Shown here: positions 7,154-16,575 of the stretch, in pieces | How positions within the stretch are numbered: the stretch's first letter is position 1 | Layout: every line of letters starts with the position of its first letter | Origin: a virus | Strand: one strand, 5' to 3' | IMG/VR virus record: IMGVR_UViG_3300002835_000379 | Span: 1 to 42,978 of that record | DNA: 42,978 nucleotides | Made by a program: the position numbers and the translations under genes | The notes under the pieces: generated by a model | The model's database searches: none | The model's input: only the letters and a program-made list of their open reading frames with translations | What the model was told of the DNA's origin: nothing

Positions 7154-10100
7154 TCATACTGCAGATGACGTAGACTGTTGCCACAAAACGTTTTGGTATA
7201 TATTGTATTCGCATTCGCCAATACCAAAAACCTTGTCTGTGCCAGTTATTATTTTATTTGTTCCTACGTAACTCTTATATACATCTTCTGGATCTACCCC
7301 ATAATAACTGATTGAAGACTGCACCAGAACACCGTTCCATAGGAAAAACTCTGGTACCCAATACTCCCAGTCTAAAGTTAGAGGGCCAGATCTCTTTACC
7401 TGGAACCAAGGTCGCTTAGAAACCTTTTGAACTTCTTGCAGGTTGGTAGATTGGTAATAAGATATATTATTAAATAATAATGGTCCGTTTAATTTTATAG
7501 ATCCAAACACTCCAGAAATATCAAGAAGATTAGAAAAGGAAATACCAAGAAACGCCCACTGCTTAATGGTCAGGACTGGATCTTTGACAATCTTACCATT
7601 TAGATAAAATGCTATTCCATTTTCTATTCTTCCAGTTAATGCATTAACTCCGTAGATCTTTCCTCTTTGTCCAGTTTGATCATTGGCAACTATGTAAAAT
7701 CTAATGTATGAGTTTTTTGCTTCAATTTCAAATATCTGTTGTGGCGCATATGGGAAGTAGTCTTCATCAAATCTAACTGCAAGTTGCATAGCCATAATCT
7801 TATCAAAGTCAGAAGTTTGATTTTCATTTATTGGAATGAGTAAACCTCTGTTGATTAAAGGATCTTGTTTACCTCTAACCTGAATACCGCTTGTTCTTGT
7901 CATATATAAGTATGGCGATGTATTTTTATAAATACTGTAAGGATTTTTTCCTTTGTAGTTATAGTAAATTCCAGACTTTTTATACGGATACATTTTTACA
8001 TAAGGACTTGTTCCTATTGGATTGCTATTATTATTAAAAGCCTGAGAGCAATATTCTAGTTTCTTAAGTTTAACTTTGTTTCTTAAAATATTTTTTACTT
8101 TAAACTCTAGGTGAGTTACCAAAGAAAGTTCATTGAAATCTACATTAGACGGAGGATAAATAATCATATTATCTATGACTTCGTACTTACTGCTTATCCA
8201 ATTGCTGCCTGGCTCTACAGTTCCTTCTTTTGCTGCTGGTTCAATATGTGTAAAGAAAGAACTACTTTGAGTTGCTCCTGCTTGAGTATATTGGAAACTT
8301 ACAAAAGATCTTACAAGAGATTCGCTAGTATCATACTTATAGGTTCTAGTTACATTATATTGTAAATCTTCATAATCTCGATATCCAGTAAACAAAAAAT
8401 TATCTAAAGAATCGTATGTTCTCTTTTTAGGATAATTAAACTTATTATAAAGTTCTGCATAACTCCATTCGGTTGGATCTGTTTCTATTTCAAAAAACTT
8501 AGATGGCGCTGGATAGTTTATATTAAACTGTAAGAAGTCTAGATCGTATACTCTGTCTCCTTCTGAATCATCAACAAATTGTGCATAATATGTTAATGGC
8601 TGATAATCTTCCCAATACCCAACTGTATCTATATCAAGTTGATATTCATCAAAATATCTTGATGCAACTAATGTATAACTAGCAGTATGATCTAATATTT
8701 TATCAAAAAGCATTAATCCAGCAGTTCCACCATTAGCAATATAATCCCAGAGTTGCTGATTGTACAATCCTCCATCTAAAGTAATAGAGTGTATGTAGTC
8801 TTCAATTGTGTCATAATCTGATGGAAGTCCATCTGCCCCAAATGCTGGTGCAATTAAAGAATGATTTCTAGCATTTGAAAGTCCAACTTTATAAATATTT
8901 CCATCAAACCAAGAAGCAAAATTTTCATCATTTCCAATATAAAGTTTGCACTGTGAAATATTGCCAAGTATCGCTGCTACTTCTCCTCCATACCATCTAA
9001 TTAAATTTTCAATATGAAAACCAGCATAGAACTTTTCGCCAGTTATTACTTCTATATTTTCATGCTCAATTTCTGTAGGCGGATTATCTCCAAACTTTAC
9101 AACATATGTAATCTTTTTTGCATCTTGATAAAGATATATATGGAAGTAATTTTGATTAGGGTCTATAACCTTAAACAAAGTCATAGGCTGCTCAACACCA
9201 TTAATATATCTTGGAGATCCAGTTTTCTTAAAAACACCGTAGATACTTTTAACCTCTTGTGCTAAGAAATTTAAATTATTAAAGTATAGTTGGGCACAAT
9301 AGTCAGAGTTTGGTCTTACCTTAAAATATTCATCTCCTAATTCAGAAGGCAACTCAGAGTTTATAGATAGCCAGTCGTTGTAATATGAACTGCTGTTTGC
9401 TCCTTGATAATTAATTAAAAATTCTGGAAGACCGTAGTCTGGCGTAGAAAGCATATTATTTTCAGAATTTAAATTATCATTTATCCCTTGATTCCAATTT
9501 CCTATATCTGGATAAGAGTAGTTATTTGAATAATCAGCAAATGCATAATCAATAAGCAAAGACTGCCCACTGTATGCTGTATTTATATTATCTGGTGCCT
9601 GAACACCCTGGCCAAAAACGAGTCTTCTTTTGGCTACAATGTTAGAAACTTTATATGGGTATATTCCTACACAGTCTACCTCTATTGGTGATACGTCTTC
9701 ATATGACCAAAAACCAAGCCATTCTTTTGTAGAATTAAATTCTAAATCAGCAGTTTTATATGATAAAGATAATACCTCTTCTCCGTTTATATAAAGTTTT
9801 GAAGAGTTATCTAAATATAAAATATGAACAAGCATTGGTCTTGTCCATTCCCCGATGTAATGTGACGCCGACTTGCTTCCTATCTTTAAAACTAAAAATG
9901 GACCATCTACATACAAGCCACTGTCGTTTACTAAACTTCCAAATATTTTTTTAGGTTCTGTGGCATTACAATTTATTCTTAGCCACATCTCAACTGTATA
10001 TGTTCTATACTTTCCATTATCATTTAAAAATCCTTCAGAGGGAACAATTAGAGATGGCTTACCGTCGTTTGGAGTTATGACTGTGCAGTTTGCGGTACCG

Positions 10101-10855
10101 TAAACCATTGGTGCTCCAACATTTTTAGCAACAAGAGAATTTTTCTTAATAAGATAGTACCCAGTGTTTTCCTCTAACCCATATGATCTTGCTGGATATC
10201 CATACTCAGTTTCACTAAATATTCCAGTCGGTATTTGCACTGGAGTAATTCCTAAAGATGTTGATGCAAATTCTTCTGACCATTGCCCAAGGGTTAAGCC
10301 ATTTACTAAAACTGTGTTTTCTTCAGAATCAGAGTATCCTCCAAGGAAGTTTGCTTTAAATACTAATCTCATTTCACCGCTAATATTTGGTACAGCAAAG
10401 GAATTAGAAAGAAACATCCACTTTTCCATTATTGTTGTGTTAAATATTTTTGTCTTTTTTACCCAGTCACCTAGTGGTACATCGTAATACTCATAACCAA
10501 TTTCATAACCAGTTATATAAGCACTATTTGAATATACATAAACACCTATACAAAAAGTTCCTAAGTCTTTATTTATATCAGAGAAATCTAAAATGCTTGA
10601 ACTAACGCATGAGAAAGAACCGCTATCAGATGATATCACGTTTCCAGATATTTTAGTTACACTAGAGTTTGTAAAAGGCTCCCCAATTACTCCTAATGCT
10701 TCCTCAACGGAGCATCCCTCTGTAGCCCAACTATAAATGTTTCTATCAGCGTCAGATATTAATGATAAATAGTCTGCGCTATCATCTAAAGACCAAAGAG
10801 CAATTGGATGTTCTGCGAAGGCTTTTTCTGCATATAGGTTAGATTGGATAGACAT
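7154..10855 (-). CDS. Large LamG/concanavalin-like minor structural (fibre or tail) protein
   Basis: A 1233-aa virion protein, the longest gene here. It opens with AFAEHPIALWSLDDSADYLSL, typical of large actinophage minor tail proteins carrying LamG-type jelly-roll domains. Several later blocks repeat the pattern of such domains (for example TVEMWLRINC, FYAGFHIENLIRW, WAFLGISFSNLL, each followed by a surface-area or length description style of beta-strands). These domains usually bind glycans, so a receptor-binding role is likely. No signal peptide or coiled coil is evident. It lies between the ribonucleotide reductase and the head module and has its own promoter. Confidence 0.7.
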   Translation of the reverse strand: MSIQSNLYAEKAFAEHPIALWSLDDSADYLSLISDADRNIYSWATEGCSVEEALGVIGEPFTNSSVTKISGNVISSDSGSFSCVSSSILDFSDINKDLGTFCIGVYVYSNSAYITGYEIGYEYYDVPLGDWVKKTKIFNTTIMEKWMFLSNSFAVPNISGEMRLVFKANFLGGYSDSEENTVLVNGLTLGQWSEEFASTSLGITPVQIPTGIFSETEYGYPARSYGLEENTGYYLIKKNSLVAKNVGAPMVYGTANCTVITPNDGKPSLIVPSEGFLNDNGKYRTYTVEMWLRINCNATEPKKIFGSLVNDSGLYVDGPFLVLKIGSKSASHYIGEWTRPMLVHILYLDNSSKLYINGEEVLSLSYKTADLEFNSTKEWLGFWSYEDVSPIEVDCVGIYPYKVSNIVAKRRLVFGQGVQAPDNINTAYSGQSLLIDYAFADYSNNYSYPDIGNWNQGINDNLNSENNMLSTPDYGLPEFLINYQGANSSSYYNDWLSINSELPSELGDEYFKVRPNSDYCAQLYFNNLNFLAQEVKSIYGVFKKTGSPRYINGVEQPMTLFKVIDPNQNYFHIYLYQDAKKITYVVKFGDNPPTEIEHENIEVITGEKFYAGFHIENLIRWYGGEVAAILGNISQCKLYIGNDENFASWFDGNIYKVGLSNARNHSLIAPAFGADGLPSDYDTIEDYIHSITLDGGLYNQQLWDYIANGGTAGLMLFDKILDHTASYTLVASRYFDEYQLDIDTVGYWEDYQPLTYYAQFVDDSEGDRVYDLDFLQFNINYPAPSKFFEIETDPTEWSYAELYNKFNYPKKRTYDSLDNFLFTGYRDYEDLQYNVTRTYKYDTSESLVRSFVSFQYTQAGATQSSSFFTHIEPAAKEGTVEPGSNWISSKYEVIDNMIIYPPSNVDFNELSLVTHLEFKVKNILRNKVKLKKLEYCSQAFNNNSNPIGTSPYVKMYPYKKSGIYYNYKGKNPYSIYKNTSPYLYMTRTSGIQVRGKQDPLINRGLLIPINENQTSDFDKIMAMQLAVRFDEDYFPYAPQQIFEIEAKNSYIRFYIVANDQTGQRGKIYGVNALTGRIENGIAFYLNGKIVKDPVLTIKQWAFLGISFSNLLDISGVFGSIKLNGPLLFNNISYYQSTNLQEVQKVSKRPWFQVKRSGPLTLDWEYWVPEFFLWNGVLVQSSISYYGVDPEDVYKSYVGTNKIITGTDKVFGIGECEYNIYQNVLWQQSTSSAV

Positions 10856-10864
10856 TATGAGTCT

Positions 10865-10873
10865 ATTTTATCA
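10865..10873 (-). promoter_or_regulatory. Extended -10 promoter (TGATAAAAT) for the LamG-like gene
   Basis: The minus strand has TGA-TAAAAT ending 9 nt before ATG 10855, with no ribosome site between. The predicted leader is only two or three nucleotides. The box lies just after the stop of the ribonucleotide reductase. Confidence 0.5.
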
Positions 10874-10875
10874 TA

Positions 10876-12906
10876 CTACGAGATTTTTATTTCGCAAACG
10901 TCTGTAGTACAGTACATTTCGCCCTGTGCCTCCAGATTTTCTGCTCCGTCATAAATAGCAGACCAATCAATCTTTTTGATCTCTCCAATATAACTATCGT
11001 ATTCTTCTTTAGTTATTTGAGTATATGGCTGCTGAGGATATGTGTGATTTCCCATCGGCAAGAATGAAACAGCCTTTAGTTGTCCTTCGTACATATGTAA
11101 GGCAGGCGCTACATGCTTTGCTTCAGTTTCTTTGTCAAATGAAAGCGTTACAGAAACGCCATTATCTGACCAGTATTTCTGAGCAGTAGCAGCAAGCGCA
11201 ATCTTCTCAAATAATGTAACATCTTTTTCAGATCTTGGATGTCCAGAATGAACTGGGAAATAAACGACAGTTGTATTCGCAGATACAAGGTCAGCCTCCA
11301 TCTTATATCCAGCAGCCTTGAACAAGTGAATCATTGGGTCGGTATTCCCAAAGCGAATTGCTCTCAAGAAATAATCTCCGCCTGGTGCCCAGTGTACTCC
11401 TGGAGTTGCGCCAGAAAGAATTGATACAGACCCTGATGGCTTAACAGTTGTGACTCTAATGGACTCACGAACACACAACCATTCAGAATAAGAATGATCA
11501 TATTTACGGATAGTCTTATATCCTTCGTCCATCCATTCTCTCACAACAGGCAAGCCAAATTTGTCTGAGAAGGATGCAATGCCTGTAAGTGATGTACCAA
11601 TACGACGATTACGCTGCATGATTCCATTTGTCTGTTGCCAGTGTGTAGGAATCAAAGTTACCGTCTTACCATATAGGTAAGCAAACTTGAGTGTCCGCAG
11701 GAAGTCTTCCTTGGATTCATGACGATTTAAGTGCACTTCTACAAGTGTACATAGTTCGTATGATTCCAATGGCTGCTCCGCACACGGATTGAAGCCCATA
11801 ACACGATAGTCTTTGCCATCCTTTGGATCTGCTAAACGACCATAGTTACGTGCTACATCAAGCCAGATAAATCCTGGTTCTCCGTTATCAACGATTAGGT
11901 CTACGTAGTCTTCGTACTTTGTACCTACCGTCGCAGCAATGGAGTTGTTAGACATCCATGCCCAACCTGGATTTTCTGGATCAAATGAATTACGCTCTGG
12001 AAAAACCTCAGCGTTCTTCAAATTCATAAAATCTTGATCTTCTGCTGCACCCAAAGCAAGGGTGGCAGACCTTCTAACATTTCCTGATACAACGCATGTA
12101 CCAATAAGATTAACTATATCTACTATTGCTCTTGAGTCAAGGGTTTCTCCTGCTCTACCGCCGATTACAGCCTTGATCTGCTTGTGCAACTGTATAAGTG
12201 GTGCAGGACCGCTTGCTGTACCGCCAAAACCCTTAATAGGGGCACCTAAAGGCCTAATGAGGTCATAGTTAAAGTCCTGGATATACATATTAGGCTTTAA
12301 GTATGAATTAATGAGTAATCTAACAGACTCTACCCAGCCCTCACGAGTATCTGGTATTTCATATACCTGTGGTGGTTCTGTAGGATCATAAATGTTTAGA
12401 TTTTTCTCCCCGCCCAAAGTGTCAAACCCTACACCCACACCCATCATTAATGCATCCATAACCCAGCCAAACAATTGTCCTGGATCATTGCGATCTATGT
12501 CTTTTGTAGAAACCATCGCACAATTCTGTAGTGCAGCAGAGTTTTTCTTTTCCATTGTTAGTGGAGTTCCAAATGCCCACATACCACGTCCTGGTGGAGT
12601 CCACTTAAGTTCAAACATTCTTTGATATGCTTCTTTTGCTGATGACTGCGCCTTATAGTCATTCCATGGTAGTCTGTTTTCTTTAGCATGATTCTTCTGG
12701 GCTGAGTACATACCCTCGATTACTCTGCGACAAACCTCATGCCATCTTTCCTTAGTTCCATCTTCCTTCATACGGGAGTAGGTACGGATAAATGTAATCT
12801 CTCCTAATGAATTACCACCTGCATCTGTAAAACCAAATGGCGCTTCCTTTGTTTTATACTCATTTATGAACTCTTCAGACAAACGAAAACTAAAAAAATC
12901 AGACAT
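10876..12906 (-). CDS. nrdJ: Adenosylcobalamin-dependent (class II) ribonucleoside-triphosphate reductase
   Basis: A 676-aa monomeric class II reductase that turns ribonucleotides into deoxyribonucleotides using vitamin B12 coenzyme, supplying precursors for phage DNA synthesis. The active-site block FNPCAEQPLESYELC holds N373, thiyl Cys C375, E377 and partner C386. The 11-residue spacing equals C408/C419 of the Lactobacillus leichmannii enzyme. C129 (NCAMVST) matches its other active-site Cys, and C666/C671 (CTTDVC) its C-terminal redox pair. No intein or break is visible, and it is somewhat shorter than the 739-aa Lactobacillus protein. The start follows TAAGGAGA. It is unusual to find it among virion genes. 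Confidence 0.93.
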   Translation of the reverse strand: MSDFFSFRLSEEFINEYKTKEAPFGFTDAGGNSLGEITFIRTYSRMKEDGTKERWHEVCRRVIEGMYSAQKNHAKENRLPWNDYKAQSSAKEAYQRMFELKWTPPGRGMWAFGTPLTMEKKNSAALQNCAMVSTKDIDRNDPGQLFGWVMDALMMGVGVGFDTLGGEKNLNIYDPTEPPQVYEIPDTREGWVESVRLLINSYLKPNMYIQDFNYDLIRPLGAPIKGFGGTASGPAPLIQLHKQIKAVIGGRAGETLDSRAIVDIVNLIGTCVVSGNVRRSATLALGAAEDQDFMNLKNAEVFPERNSFDPENPGWAWMSNNSIAATVGTKYEDYVDLIVDNGEPGFIWLDVARNYGRLADPKDGKDYRVMGFNPCAEQPLESYELCTLVEVHLNRHESKEDFLRTLKFAYLYGKTVTLIPTHWQQTNGIMQRNRRIGTSLTGIASFSDKFGLPVVREWMDEGYKTIRKYDHSYSEWLCVRESIRVTTVKPSGSVSILSGATPGVHWAPGGDYFLRAIRFGNTDPMIHLFKAAGYKMEADLVSANTTVVYFPVHSGHPRSEKDVTLFEKIALAATAQKYWSDNGVSVTLSFDKETEAKHVAPALHMYEGQLKAVSFLPMGNHTYPQQPYTQITKEEYDSYIGEIKKIDWSAIYDGAENLEAQGEMYCTTDVCEIKIS

Positions 12907-12938
12907 TGTTTTTCTCCTTAAGAAACTGTAATTAGTAA

Positions 12939-12947
12939 AGTATACCA
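12939..12947 (-). promoter_or_regulatory. Extended -10 promoter (TGGTATACT) for the ribonucleotide reductase
   Basis: TGG-TATACT on the minus strand lies about 32 nt before ATG 12906, with a TAAGGAGA ribosome site in the leader. No good -35 is visible. An AT-rich inverted repeat abuts its upstream side (12947-12971). Confidence 0.55.
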
Positions 12948-12971
12948 GAGTTTTTGTTTTTATAAAACTCT
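12947..12971. repeat. Inverted repeat between the SDR and ribonucleotide reductase genes
   Basis: AGAGTTTT (12947-12954) and AAAACTCT (12964-12971) form an 8-bp perfect inverted repeat with a 9-nt spacer. It could be a weak terminator for the oxygenase/SDR operon or an operator touching the reductase promoter. It is poor in GC and lacks a clear U-run on the minus strand, so an operator is at least as likely. Confidence 0.4.
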
Positions 12972-12993
12972 AATGCTATTATTGAGGGTTAGA

Positions 12994-13662
12994 TTACGCA
13001 AACTTACTACTCAATACATGATTCATTTCAATATGATTAATATTAAAGTGAGATGGTAATTCTGAAACCCAAAGAATTGAATTGGCAAGATCTTCTGCAG
13101 TTAAGGCACAATCTCTTTTCTCAATTTGAGTATCTATTGTGCCTGGACAAATTTCAGTTACTTTAATTTTATATTCAGAAAACTCCATCCTCATAGTATC
13201 CACTAGAGCCATCTGACCTCTTTTGGCATTAGTATAATTACCTCCGCCACGATATGGGATCTTGCCACCCAAAGAACTTATAAAAATGATAGTTGGAGAT
13301 TCTGACTTTTGTAATGCTGGTACAAAAAGTTGAGAAAGATACATTGGGCCAGATACATTAATCTCATAGGCTATTCTAAAGTTGTCCATTGTTTCTCTTA
13401 TAATACTTGTTGGTCCTGACCCACCGCCAGCATTATTAACTAAAAGGTCTAATGTTATATCTTTATATTTTTCATAAAATTCTTTAATTGCATTTGGCTG
13501 AGTTATATCTAATTGATAAACCTCGACATTATCAGAAACTAACTTAGAAATGTTTTCTAGATTACGAGATAATGCAATTACCTTATATCCATTTTCAGAT
13601 AAAAGTTTAACGGTTGCATAACCTACACCTTTGCTTGCACCAGTAACTATGGCTGTTTTCAC
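12994..13662 (-). CDS. Short-chain dehydrogenase/reductase
   Basis: A 222-aa classical SDR that should catalyse an NAD(P)-dependent alcohol/ketone reaction in the cytoplasm; the substrate is unknown. The nucleotide-binding motif TGASKGVG is at residues 7-14, NNAG at 76-79, and the catalytic set N102, S129/S130, Y143 and K147 (YTNAK) is intact. It is the last gene of the 2OG-oxygenase operon, with ATG directly at the end of the preceding oxygenase gene. It could reduce or rearrange a carbonyl made by those enzymes, which is a guess from context only. Confidence 0.88.
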   Translation of the reverse strand: MKTAIVTGASKGVGYATVKLLSENGYKVIALSRNLENISKLVSDNVEVYQLDITQPNAIKEFYEKYKDITLDLLVNNAGGGSGPTSIIRETMDNFRIAYEINVSGPMYLSQLFVPALQKSESPTIIFISSLGGKIPYRGGGNYTNAKRGQMALVDTMRMEFSEYKIKVTEICPGTIDTQIEKRDCALTAEDLANSILWVSELPSHFNINHIEMNHVLSSKFA

Positions 13663-14393
13663 TACATACCTTGCTGTTGGTTAAGTTGCATGTTGTTGTG
13701 AATCCAGTGACCTGGAACCATATACTTAACACCAGATTTTACTGTATGCGCTGTATGAAAATATGGCGCTTCTGCTGGGAAAATAATAACGCTATTTGCT
13801 TTTGGCTTTATTCCAAAATCTATTGCATTGTTTGCAACAGCATCATCATAATCTAAATTAACTGGTGGGGCACCATGAACCCATCCGTCTTTGCTGTTCC
13901 ATCCACCATCATAATTTTTTAATTGAAATGATATCTCTCCACCTTCACAATCATCATTTAGGTACATGACTAGAGAGTATCTCAAAGTCTTATCCCCATC
14001 TAACTGATCGAAGTGTGCACCCATTGCCATTCCAGTATAGTATTTTTTAATATTAAAGGTTGGGAATAGTCTTGGTTCGTCAAAATCACCCAGGGACTCT
14101 GCATAATCCTTACATACATTATATAAAGTTGTCATGACTGCATCATAAATATACTTGCTTTTTTCTCCAACTATACCGCCAGACTTTGAGATAGCATCTA
14201 TATCAAAAGTTTTTGTCTCTCCATAAATAAAATCTTTGTCATTGGAAGATGTCCATTTTTGCCAAAGATTAACCTTGGTGTCATCATAAAACTCCATAGT
14301 TTCTAATTCATTTAAAGTTTTTAAAAACACATCAAAGTTATCTATTGCGTCTGTATAATAATATACTTTTGGATCTAGTATTTCTTTATTCAT
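13662..14393 (-). CDS. 2OG-Fe(II) oxygenase, prolyl-4-hydroxylase type
   Basis: A 243-aa double-stranded beta-helix dioxygenase that should couple 2-oxoglutarate decarboxylation to hydroxylation of an unknown substrate. Iron ligands are H127-F-D129 and H213, with K223 ten residues later as the 2-oxoglutarate anchor; Lys is typical of P4H-type enzymes. The core motif YLNDDCEGGEISF is present. It differs from its neighbours by an insertion between the GGEI strand and the distal His (residues 160-200). Its ATG lies right after the stop of the preceding oxygenase, with only a weak AGG upstream, so translation is probably coupled. Confidence 0.88.
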   Translation of the reverse strand: MNKEILDPKVYYYTDAIDNFDVFLKTLNELETMEFYDDTKVNLWQKWTSSNDKDFIYGETKTFDIDAISKSGGIVGEKSKYIYDAVMTTLYNVCKDYAESLGDFDEPRLFPTFNIKKYYTGMAMGAHFDQLDGDKTLRYSLVMYLNDDCEGGEISFQLKNYDGGWNSKDGWVHGAPPVNLDYDDAVANNAIDFGIKPKANSVIIFPAEAPYFHTAHTVKSGVKYMVPGHWIHNNMQLNQQQGM

Positions 14394-14394
14394 T

Positions 14395-15054
14395 TTAATA
14401 CCTATTTCTTTCGTAATGACCTATTTCTTTTATAAAACCAACTATGACATATCTTATTGGCCCATCACCTACATGCTTTACTCCATGTTCATATTCTTCA
14501 TTTCCTGGAAAAAATAACAGGTCTCCTGGCTTTGGTCTCAACGCTATATCTTTGTTTGGAAAGAATAACTCTCCGTCAACATAATCATCATTAATGTATA
14601 TTATTGTTGCATAGTGTATTGATGGATCTGTATGCTGATCAGTATGTGATTTTAGTTCTACACCCTTTTGCATTCTTTGAATAGTGGCAAGCCCACTAAG
14701 TTCGAGTCCTGGAAAAGAAGGATGAATTATATCTGCGAGTCTTCCGTAAAAAACATTTTGTTCTGGATGGTGCTTAATGTTCAAATTTTTATCTACCCAA
14801 TTTTGAGTAATTTCAAATTTTCCTTCAGCGACTAAGTTATCAACATCTTCTCTGCCAAACTTTTCCAAACAAAATCTTTTTAAATTTCCCATATACTCTA
14901 CTTCCCAATCTTCTTGAGATGCAGCATTGATTACATTCCAAATAAAATCTAACTCTTCTTTTGTCAAAAAGTCTTTAATCCAAAGTAGTTCTGGAGTTAC
15001 CTCTTCAAACTCTAAGTTATTATTTCTTAAATTTTCTTTTAAAGAATCCATCAT
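14395..15054 (-). CDS. 2OG-Fe(II) oxygenase
   Basis: A 219-aa dioxygenase. I prefer ATG 15054, one base past the upstream stop, over the longer frame that begins inside the preceding gene. Metal ligands are H137-T-D139 (an alternative H141-T-D143 lies beside it) and H190; R201 is the likely 2-oxoglutarate anchor. The YINDDYVDGELFFP core and FFPGNEEYEHGV loop are typical of phage P4H-like enzymes. The N-terminal 110 residues are predicted helical and divergent, as expected of the substrate-specific part. Substrate unknown. Confidence 0.88.
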   Translation of the reverse strand: MMDSLKENLRNNNLEFEEVTPELLWIKDFLTKEELDFIWNVINAASQEDWEVEYMGNLKRFCLEKFGREDVDNLVAEGKFEITQNWVDKNLNIKHHPEQNVFYGRLADIIHPSFPGLELSGLATIQRMQKGVELKSHTDQHTDPSIHYATIIYINDDYVDGELFFPNKDIALRPKPGDLLFFPGNEEYEHGVKHVGDGPIRYVIVGFIKEIGHYERNRY

Positions 15055-15055
15055 C

Positions 15056-15808
15056 TTAAACAGCATCTCCCTTAAACAGATATTTATTTCCATCTTCGTC
15101 TATCTTATATCCATCTTTAAGAAGATTTTGCCACTCGGCTCTTTCAACTTCCTGCTTGGCTCTAGTCTCTCTCATCTCTTCTGCCCAAGCGTCTCTTAGT
15201 TCCTGTGGATATGCATCTTCTTCACGATCATCCCAGAATGAACCTATTGTGTACCTAACTCCACTAGTTATAAGAGTTACTTCATGCATATTGTTGAATC
15301 CCCCGTCAAAAGCAGCAAGCATTCCAACTTTAGGCTTTATGCTTATTTGTTGATCTGGGAAATGCAAAAGTCCGCCTTCAAAGGTATCATTTAGATATAA
15401 AAATGCAGCATATCTACTTCTAGTAAATGCTCCAGAATTTCCGTGTTCGTCTGTATTATCAGAATGCTTTCTTGCATAAGCCCCTGGCTCCCATTTCTGA
15501 GTATGATATCCAATTTGAGAAATTATCTTTGGGTCTAAATCATGAACACTGGCAACGGCATCTATGATACCTTTTTTAATTTGTGTAAAAATATCAGAAG
15601 GCAAACCTTCGGCAATTACATGTTCGTCGTTATCTTGTGGCAAAACAGAAGAATAAGATTCATAAAAGGATATAGGCATCCAACTAATCGTTCCTAGTTC
15701 TGCATGCTTATCTAAAACCTTTACAAGTTTAGCAGCAGTTTCAGAATCGATAAAGTTTTCATAAACGACTATATCTTTTGTTAGCCTATTTTTGTTATCT
15801 AAATTCAT
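15056..15808 (-). CDS. 2OG-Fe(II) oxygenase
   Basis: A 250-aa dioxygenase with ligands H115-S-D117 and H175 and 2-oxoglutarate Arg R185 in TSGVRYTIG. The usual YINDDYEGGE core appears as YLNDTFEGGLLHF. A charged C-terminal helix of about 50 residues (DAWAEEMRETRAKQEVERAEW) follows the fold and is not found in the neighbours. The start overlaps the end of the next gene upstream by 4 bp. Substrate unknown; divergence from its neighbours suggests a distinct target. Confidence 0.88.
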   Translation of the reverse strand: MNLDNKNRLTKDIVVYENFIDSETAAKLVKVLDKHAELGTISWMPISFYESYSSVLPQDNDEHVIAEGLPSDIFTQIKKGIIDAVASVHDLDPKIISQIGYHTQKWEPGAYARKHSDNTDEHGNSGAFTRSRYAAFLYLNDTFEGGLLHFPDQQISIKPKVGMLAAFDGGFNNMHEVTLITSGVRYTIGSFWDDREEDAYPQELRDAWAEEMRETRAKQEVERAEWQNLLKDGYKIDEDGNKYLFKGDAV

Positions 15809-16560
15809 TTCTTAATCCCCCTTTTTGGATCCCAAGATTTTACTTCTTCTTCTGTAGGGAAAATTCTATGGTACTTTACATTTGGGTCTGGCTTTACGTC
15901 TCCAGTATGTTCTAAAATTTCCCAGAAAAATGGACAGGTATATCTTAAAGATTTTGTAACTTCTGTTACTCCATGGACATAGTTCATGTCTCCTGGGAAA
16001 AAGTATGCCGAACCACGCTTTGGTTTAAATTGAACCTTTTGATATGGAAAGTATAATTCTCCACCCTCATAATCATCATTAATATAAAATAAACTTGAAA
16101 TGTCATAATATGGAAAATCGTTTGGCAGTCCAGCGTCTGATCCAAAATGCAATTCTTTGTCTGCGTGAGGCATTTGAAACTGTCCTGGATTCCACTTAAC
16201 AATTGTTTGTCCTGTAGGCTGTACCTTTACCTTAAAAAAATCTTCAATAATTGGCTGAAGTCTATTGAATAATCCTATTAGTACTGGAAGAATTTTTGGA
16301 TCATTTGCATCTAAAGACGGCGCCGTTGCAACTCTATCTTTCCAAAATTCAGAATCATAAATCACTGTTCCATTTTCATTTATATGGCTTTGAGTAACAT
16401 CCCAAATAGTTATGTTTCGTGCTGCTTTTTCTAAAAAGTCAACCTCTTCTTGAGTCATGAAATTTTCTAACTCAACTATATTTTCAGGACCATAGCCAAA
16501 AAACCCAGATGGGGTAATTGATGGATGTCTTATTACTTTTACTGCATCTTCTGGTATCAT
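15805..16560 (-). CDS. 2OG-Fe(II) oxygenase
   Basis: A 251-aa dioxygenase with ligands H132-A-D134 and H196 and 2-oxoglutarate Arg R206. The core YINDDYEGGELYFP and the FFPGDMNYVHGV turn are intact. It heads a sub-operon: ATG 16560 lies 6 nt after a TGATATAAT box with no ribosome site, so it is probably translated from a leaderless mRNA. It overlaps the next oxygenase gene by 4 bp. Substrate unknown. Confidence 0.9.
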   Translation of the reverse strand: MIPEDAVKVIRHPSITPSGFFGYGPENIVELENFMTQEEVDFLEKAARNITIWDVTQSHINENGTVIYDSEFWKDRVATAPSLDANDPKILPVLIGLFNRLQPIIEDFFKVKVQPTGQTIVKWNPGQFQMPHADKELHFGSDAGLPNDFPYYDISSLFYINDDYEGGELYFPYQKVQFKPKRGSAYFFPGDMNYVHGVTEVTKSLRYTCPFFWEILEHTGDVKPDPNVKYHRIFPTEEEVKSWDPKRGIKK

Positions 16561-16566
16561 ATTATT

Positions 16567-16575
16567 ATTATATCA
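16567..16575 (-). promoter_or_regulatory. Extended -10 promoter (TGATATAAT), leaderless type
   Basis: A perfect TGA-TATAAT on the minus strand ends 6 nt before ATG 16560. It overlaps the last codons of the DUF6065 gene and would launch the second half of the oxygenase operon (16560 down to 12994). Confidence 0.65.
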
